Assembly (NCBI GenBank): GCA_049889655.1
Contig: JBMHCY010000084.1
Span: forward strand, 1-10,389
Direction of reading: 5' to 3'
Source of the DNA: UBA1172 sp049889655
GTDB taxonomy: Bacteria; Pseudomonadota; Alphaproteobacteria; Puniceispirillales; UBA1172
DNA length: 10,389 bases
Part shown: piece by piece, positions 7,453 through 10,389 of the stretch
Layout of the letters: every line of letters starts with the position of its first letter
How positions within the stretch are numbered: the first letter of the stretch is position 1
Made by a program: the position numbers and the translations under genes
The notes under the pieces: generated by a model
Told to the model about the DNA's origin: nothing
Database searches by the model: none
What the model saw: only the letters and a program-made list of their open reading frames with translations

Positions 7453-7553
7453 CGTTTTTGTCTTTCGTCGTCAGGGGGAGTTATTCTCGGTGGTTGCCAT
7501 TCAAGCATCAGTCCTTAATTTAAGAATGATTTCCAGAATGTCGATACCTGTCC
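7453..7553. promoter_or_regulatory. Divergent intergenic region driving GST-exo-lig and lhr-pdeM
   Basis: This 101-nt spacer separates the oppositely oriented GST and lhr genes, so both transcripts must start in it or nearby. It is richer in AT than its flanks, especially at 7515-7530. On the plus strand, TTGCCA (7494-7499) is a possible -35, but the AT stretch after it gives only partial -10 matches at suitable spacing. CTTAATTTAAG (7514-7524) is a near-palindrome that could be an operator half or simply AT-rich promoter DNA. I searched by eye for the alphaproteobacterial LexA pattern GAAC/GTTC-N7-repeat and found none. AGGGGGAG (7473-7480) is a strong Shine-Dalgarno match on the plus strand that belongs to neither annotated start. 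That promoters lie here is inferred from gene orientation; the exact elements are uncertain. Confidence 0.4.
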
Positions 7554-7561
7554 ATGCCTGA
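7490..7561 (+). CDS. Possible 23-codon leader ORF overlapping the lhr start
   Basis: A GTG at 7490 lies 9 nt after a strong Shine-Dalgarno match (AGGGGGAG, 7473-7480) and opens a 23-codon frame ending with TGA at 7559-7561. The frame overlaps the lhr ATG (7554) by 8 nt in a different phase. The lhr ATG has no visible ribosome binding site of its own, so coupling by termination and reinitiation is plausible. The peptide (about 23 residues) has no recognisable motif and no run of a single regulatory amino acid. Short open frames arise by chance, and the GC-rich SD match could also be chance, so this is a low-confidence call. Alternatives are an RNA leader with no translation, or a different true start for lhr such as the ATG at 7581. 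Confidence 0.2.
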   Translation: MVAIQASVLNLRMISRMSIPVHA

Positions 7562-10028
7562 TCTGTTTTCAACTGATGCGATGCTGCCGCCAGCCTTCCG
7601 GGACTGGTTTGATCGTCGTGGCTGGCAGGTTCACCACCATCAGCTGGAGATGATCAACGCTGCTGCTGAAGGGCGCTCGGCCCTGCTGGTGGCCCCGACG
7701 GGAACCGGCAAGACACTGGCGGGGTTTTTGCCCAGCCTTGTCGATCTGGCGGCCAATCCCCGGCAGAGCGGCCTCCATACGCTTTATATCTCTCCCCTGA
7801 AAGCCCTGGCTGTCGATATCGAACGCAATCTGGCCACGCCGATCGCCGAAATGGCATTGCCGATCCGGGCTGAAACCCGGACAGGCGATACGCCCCCCGC
7901 CAAGCGCAAACGCCAGTTCGAAAACCCGCCACCGGTGCTGATGACAACCCCGGAATCGCTTGAATTGATGCTGACACGGTCGGATGCGGCGGAATTCTTT
8001 GCCTCGCTGCAATGTGTCATCCTTGATGAATTGCACGCACTTGCCGGCAACAAGCGCGGGGATTTGCTGTCGCTGTCGCTGGCAAGGTTGCGGCGGCTTG
8101 CTCCCGCAGCCCGCCGTATTGGGCTTTCGGCCACTGTCGCCAACCCTGATCATCTGCGGGGCTGGCTTGATCCTGATCCGGAAGATGTGGCGGTGATCCG
8201 GGCGGCGAAGACAACGGAACCGGAAATCAGCATCCTTGCCCGCGAAACCGATCTGCCCTGGGCCGGGCATTCAGCGGCCTGGGCGGTGGAGGATATCTAC
8301 CGGCTGATTGTCAGCAACCGGACAACGCTTGTTTTTGTCAACACCCGGGCGCAGGCCGAAATGATGTTTCAGGCCCTCTGGCGGTGCAATGATGACAACC
8401 TGCCCATCGGCATTCACCACGGCTCGCTGGCGGCTGAACAACGCCGCAAGGTCGAGGCTCATATGGCGGAGGGCGGCCTGCGGGCGGTTGTCGCCACCTC
8501 GTCGCTCGATCTCGGGATCGACTGGGCGGATATCGATCTTGTGGTTCAGGTCGGTGCCCCGAAAGGGACAGCCCGGCTGCTGCAGCGGATCGGTCGTTCC
8601 GGCCACCGCTATGATCTGATCAGCCGTGCTGTTCTGGTGCCGGCCAACAGGTTTGAAGTGTTCGAATGCCAGGCGGCAATCGCTGATATCCGGTCATCGC
8701 TGCTGGACGATCCCCCTGATCACCCCGGCGGCCTTGATGTGCTGGCCCAGCATTGTGTTGGCATGGCGATTGCAGACCCGTTCCACGCTGATGATCTCTA
8801 TGCCGAGGTGCGGGAGGCCTTTCCCTACCGCAATCTCGAGCGTGAGGATTTCGATCAGGTGCTCGAGTTTCTGACCACCGGCGGTTATGCGCTCAAAGCC
8901 TATGAGAAGTTCCACAAACTGGTCCCGGGCAAGGACGGGCTCTATCGCATGGCATCGCGCCAGGTGGCCCTGCAATGGCGGCTGAATGCCGGAACGATCG
9001 TTGAAAGCCAGACGCTGACCCTGAAACTCCGTGGCGGCGGCACCCTTGGCAAGATTGAGGAGTATTTCATCCAGTCGCTGGTTCCCGGGGACAGTTTCAT
9101 GTTTGCCGGACGGGTTCTTGAATATCGCGGCATGAAGGGCACGATGACCGCCGAGGCCGTGCTTTCCACTGCGGCTGAGCCGAAAATCCCGGCCTATGCC
9201 GGCGGACGCTTGCCGCTGACAACCAACCTTGCCGAACGCATCCGGGCGATGATCGCCGATACCGGTTCTTGGGATCAGTACCCCGAGGCGGTGCGGCAAT
9301 GGCTGTCAATCCAGCAATGGAAATCGGCTCTGCCTGATCCGGAAAACCTGCTGGTGGAAAGTTTTCCCCGGGGGCACAAGCAGTTTCTGGTGGTCTACGG
9401 GTTTGAAGGCCGCAACGCACATCAGACGCTGGGGATGCTGCTGACACGGCGGATGGAACGGCTTGGTCTGCGGCCTATCGGCTTTGTCGCCACCGATTAT
9501 GCCATGGCGGTGTGGTCATTGCGGCCGGTCGAGAATACCGATCTGGCGGCCGGGCTGCTGTCGGCGGATATGCTGGGCGATGATCTCGAGGAATGGATGC
9601 AGGAAAGCTCGATGATGAAACGCTGCTTCCGGACAGTCGCCACGATTGCCGGTCTGATCGAGAAAAATCACCCGGGCAGCGAGAAAACCGGTCGCCAGAT
9701 GACGATGAATTCCGATCTTGTTTATGATGTGCTGCTGCGCTACCAGCCTGACCATATTCTGATGCGGGCGACCCGCGATGAGGCGGCCCGGGGGCTCACT
9801 GATATCCGCCGTCTTGCTGATCTGCTGTCGCGGTTTGATGGCCGTCTTGCGTTCCGGCGGCTCGACCGGGTGTCGCCGCTGGCCATGCCGCTGATGCTCG
9901 AGGTCGGCCGTGAAAGCGTCACCGCCTCGGCCGTTGAGGAAAGCCTTGCCGATCTTGAGGCTGATCTCATCGATGAAGCCCTTGATGGCGGTGCCATGCC
10001 GCCGATCCAGACACAGTTTGTGCTATGA
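7554..10028 (+). CDS. Ligase-associated DNA damage response DEXH-box helicase (Lhr-core)
   Basis: This 824-residue SF2 helicase is of the Lhr-core type. Lhr-core proteins are ATP-driven 3'-to-5' translocases/helicases that use single-stranded DNA. Motifs are in order and intact: Walker A APTGTGKT (residues 47-54), DELH (158-161), LSATVA (191-196), FVNTR (261-265), TSSLDLGIDW (315-324) and QRIGRSGHR (344-352). A winged-helix region and the Lhr-core C-terminal domain fill residues ~380-824. Length equals the Lhr-core plan; the long C-terminal extension of full Lhr (~1500 residues) is absent. With the neighbouring ligase, exonuclease and phosphoesterase it fits the ligase-associated helicase family (TIGR04121, recalled from memory). 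I kept the ATG at 7554; no good Shine-Dalgarno precedes it, and the ATG at 7581 (MLPPAFRDWF) is a possible alternative close to the conserved N-terminus. The 3' end overlaps pdeM by 4 nt (ATGA at 10025-10028). Confidence 0.95.
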   Translation: MPDLFSTDAMLPPAFRDWFDRRGWQVHHHQLEMINAAAEGRSALLVAPTGTGKTLAGFLPSLVDLAANPRQSGLHTLYISPLKALAVDIERNLATPIAEMALPIRAETRTGDTPPAKRKRQFENPPPVLMTTPESLELMLTRSDAAEFFASLQCVILDELHALAGNKRGDLLSLSLARLRRLAPAARRIGLSATVANPDHLRGWLDPDPEDVAVIRAAKTTEPEISILARETDLPWAGHSAAWAVEDIYRLIVSNRTTLVFVNTRAQAEMMFQALWRCNDDNLPIGIHHGSLAAEQRRKVEAHMAEGGLRAVVATSSLDLGIDWADIDLVVQVGAPKGTARLLQRIGRSGHRYDLISRAVLVPANRFEVFECQAAIADIRSSLLDDPPDHPGGLDVLAQHCVGMAIADPFHADDLYAEVREAFPYRNLEREDFDQVLEFLTTGGYALKAYEKFHKLVPGKDGLYRMASRQVALQWRLNAGTIVESQTLTLKLRGGGTLGKIEEYFIQSLVPGDSFMFAGRVLEYRGMKGTMTAEAVLSTAAEPKIPAYAGGRLPLTTNLAERIRAMIADTGSWDQYPEAVRQWLSIQQWKSALPDPENLLVESFPRGHKQFLVVYGFEGRNAHQTLGMLLTRRMERLGLRPIGFVATDYAMAVWSLRPVENTDLAAGLLSADMLGDDLEEWMQESSMMKRCFRTVATIAGLIEKNHPGSEKTGRQMTMNSDLVYDVLLRYQPDHILMRATRDEAARGLTDIRRLADLLSRFDGRLAFRRLDRVSPLAMPLMLEVGRESVTASAVEESLADLEADLIDEALDGGAMPPIQTQFVL

Positions 10029-10389
10029 CAGCAGCACGCCGAAATATCGCCTTCACCCTGAACGGTGAAACCGTGGTGGCGAATGCCGACGGGACAGCCC
10101 TCTTCGATGGCGGGCGGATTCTGGCGGTATCTGATCTGCATCTGGAAAAGGGCAGGGCGCTCTCGGCGACGGCGGCCATGCCGGGCTATGATACCGATGA
10201 AACACTGTCGGCGCTTGCCGCAGCGATCACCCGGGATCAGCCGCAACTGATCCTGTTTCTGGGGGACAGTTTTCATCGCGCGCATCTGGCGGAAAGTCTG
10301 CCGCAGCAGTACCGTGACCGGATTTCCGCCTGTTGTGACGGGCGTGAGGTGATCTGGCTTGTTGGCAATCACGATCCGGCCCTGCCTGA
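10025..10389 (+). CDS. pdeM: Ligase-associated DNA damage response phosphoesterase PdeM/MPE, 3'-truncated by window edge
   Basis: The first 121 residues of a calcineurin-like metallophosphoesterase are visible, and the frame is still open at the last base (the final GA is a partial codon). Metal-binding motifs are VSDLHLEKG (Asp37 and His39), LGDSFH (Asp81) and VGNHDP (Asn115, His116). The remaining family histidines would lie beyond the window. Family members in the four-gene repair cluster are manganese-dependent phosphodiesterases/nucleases acting on DNA ends or single strands (TIGR04123, recalled from memory). The ATG overlaps the lhr stop in ATGA (10025-10028), so the two are translationally coupled. 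In GDSFH the next residue is Arg, where I recall Asp in relatives; this may be ordinary variation. The truncation comes from the window edge, not from a mutation. Confidence 0.92.
   Translation, partial: MTAARRNIAFTLNGETVVANADGTALFDGGRILAVSDLHLEKGRALSATAAMPGYDTDETLSALAAAITRDQPQLILFLGDSFHRAHLAESLPQQYRDRISACCDGREVIWLVGNHDPALP

Noticed and set aside
7569..8270. 233-codon minus-strand frame opposite the 5' part of lhr
   Set aside because: It is a shadow of the helicase coding strand, which carries the Walker A, DELH and SAT motifs in the same interval.
10381..10389. Apparent TGA stop at the last three bases ending the phosphoesterase
   Set aside because: The TGA is out of frame: the pdeM frame reads CCT at 10385-10387 and then a partial codon GA. 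The gene therefore runs off the window and is not a truncated gene.
1..10389. CRISPR arrays, IS elements, tRNA genes, toxin-antitoxin or phage genes
   Set aside because: No direct repeat arrays, transposase motifs, terminal inverted repeats or tRNA-like folds were seen on either strand by eye; nearly all bases are covered by well-conserved coding genes.

Overview
The window looks like a chromosomal segment of an alphaproteobacterium. Base composition is high in GC, genes are packed with 1-30 nt gaps or 4-nt ATGA overlaps, and the protein families are ones commonly seen together in that class. I cannot name the genus from the sequence alone. I see no IS element, phage gene, CRISPR array, tRNA or rRNA.

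Left part (1-2425, plus strand): the 3' two-thirds of an aldo/keto reductase is cut by the window edge. Ten bases after its stop comes a complete long-chain acyl-CoA synthetase of the AMP-forming family. Middle-left (2428-4122, minus strand): a fumarylacetoacetate-hydrolase-family protein converges on the synthetase with only 2 nt between the stop codons. Upstream of it lies a short-chain dehydrogenase/reductase of the C-factor/sniffer type.

Right part (4150-10389) is the most coherent system. It is the four-component ligase-associated DNA damage response module: an ATP-dependent DNA ligase, a metallo-beta-lactamase/beta-CASP-type exonuclease, an Lhr-core DEXH helicase and a calcineurin-like phosphoesterase (PdeM/MPE). 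In the best-known arrangement these genes form one codirectional run. Here they form two divergent pairs, exo-lig on the minus strand (4-nt overlap) and lhr-pdeM on the plus strand (4-nt overlap). A YfcG-type (nu-class) glutathione transferase heads the minus-strand unit, its stop codon one base from the exonuclease start. The likely minus transcript is GST > exo > lig > SDR, perhaps continuing into the FAH gene. The plus transcript is lhr > pdeM, with pdeM running off the window end.

The module is expected to process and reseal damaged DNA: the helicase unwinds or translocates, the exonuclease and phosphoesterase clean ends, and the ligase seals. The GST and SDR are not known parts of it, so any role for them in repair is inference. 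The 101-nt divergent spacer must hold promoters for both arms. It contains no recognisable alphaproteobacterial LexA box, but it does hold a possible 23-codon leader ORF with a strong Shine-Dalgarno sequence that overlaps the lhr start. Nothing here is clearly a wholly undescribed system. The split, GST-led architecture and the leader ORF are the points most worth following.
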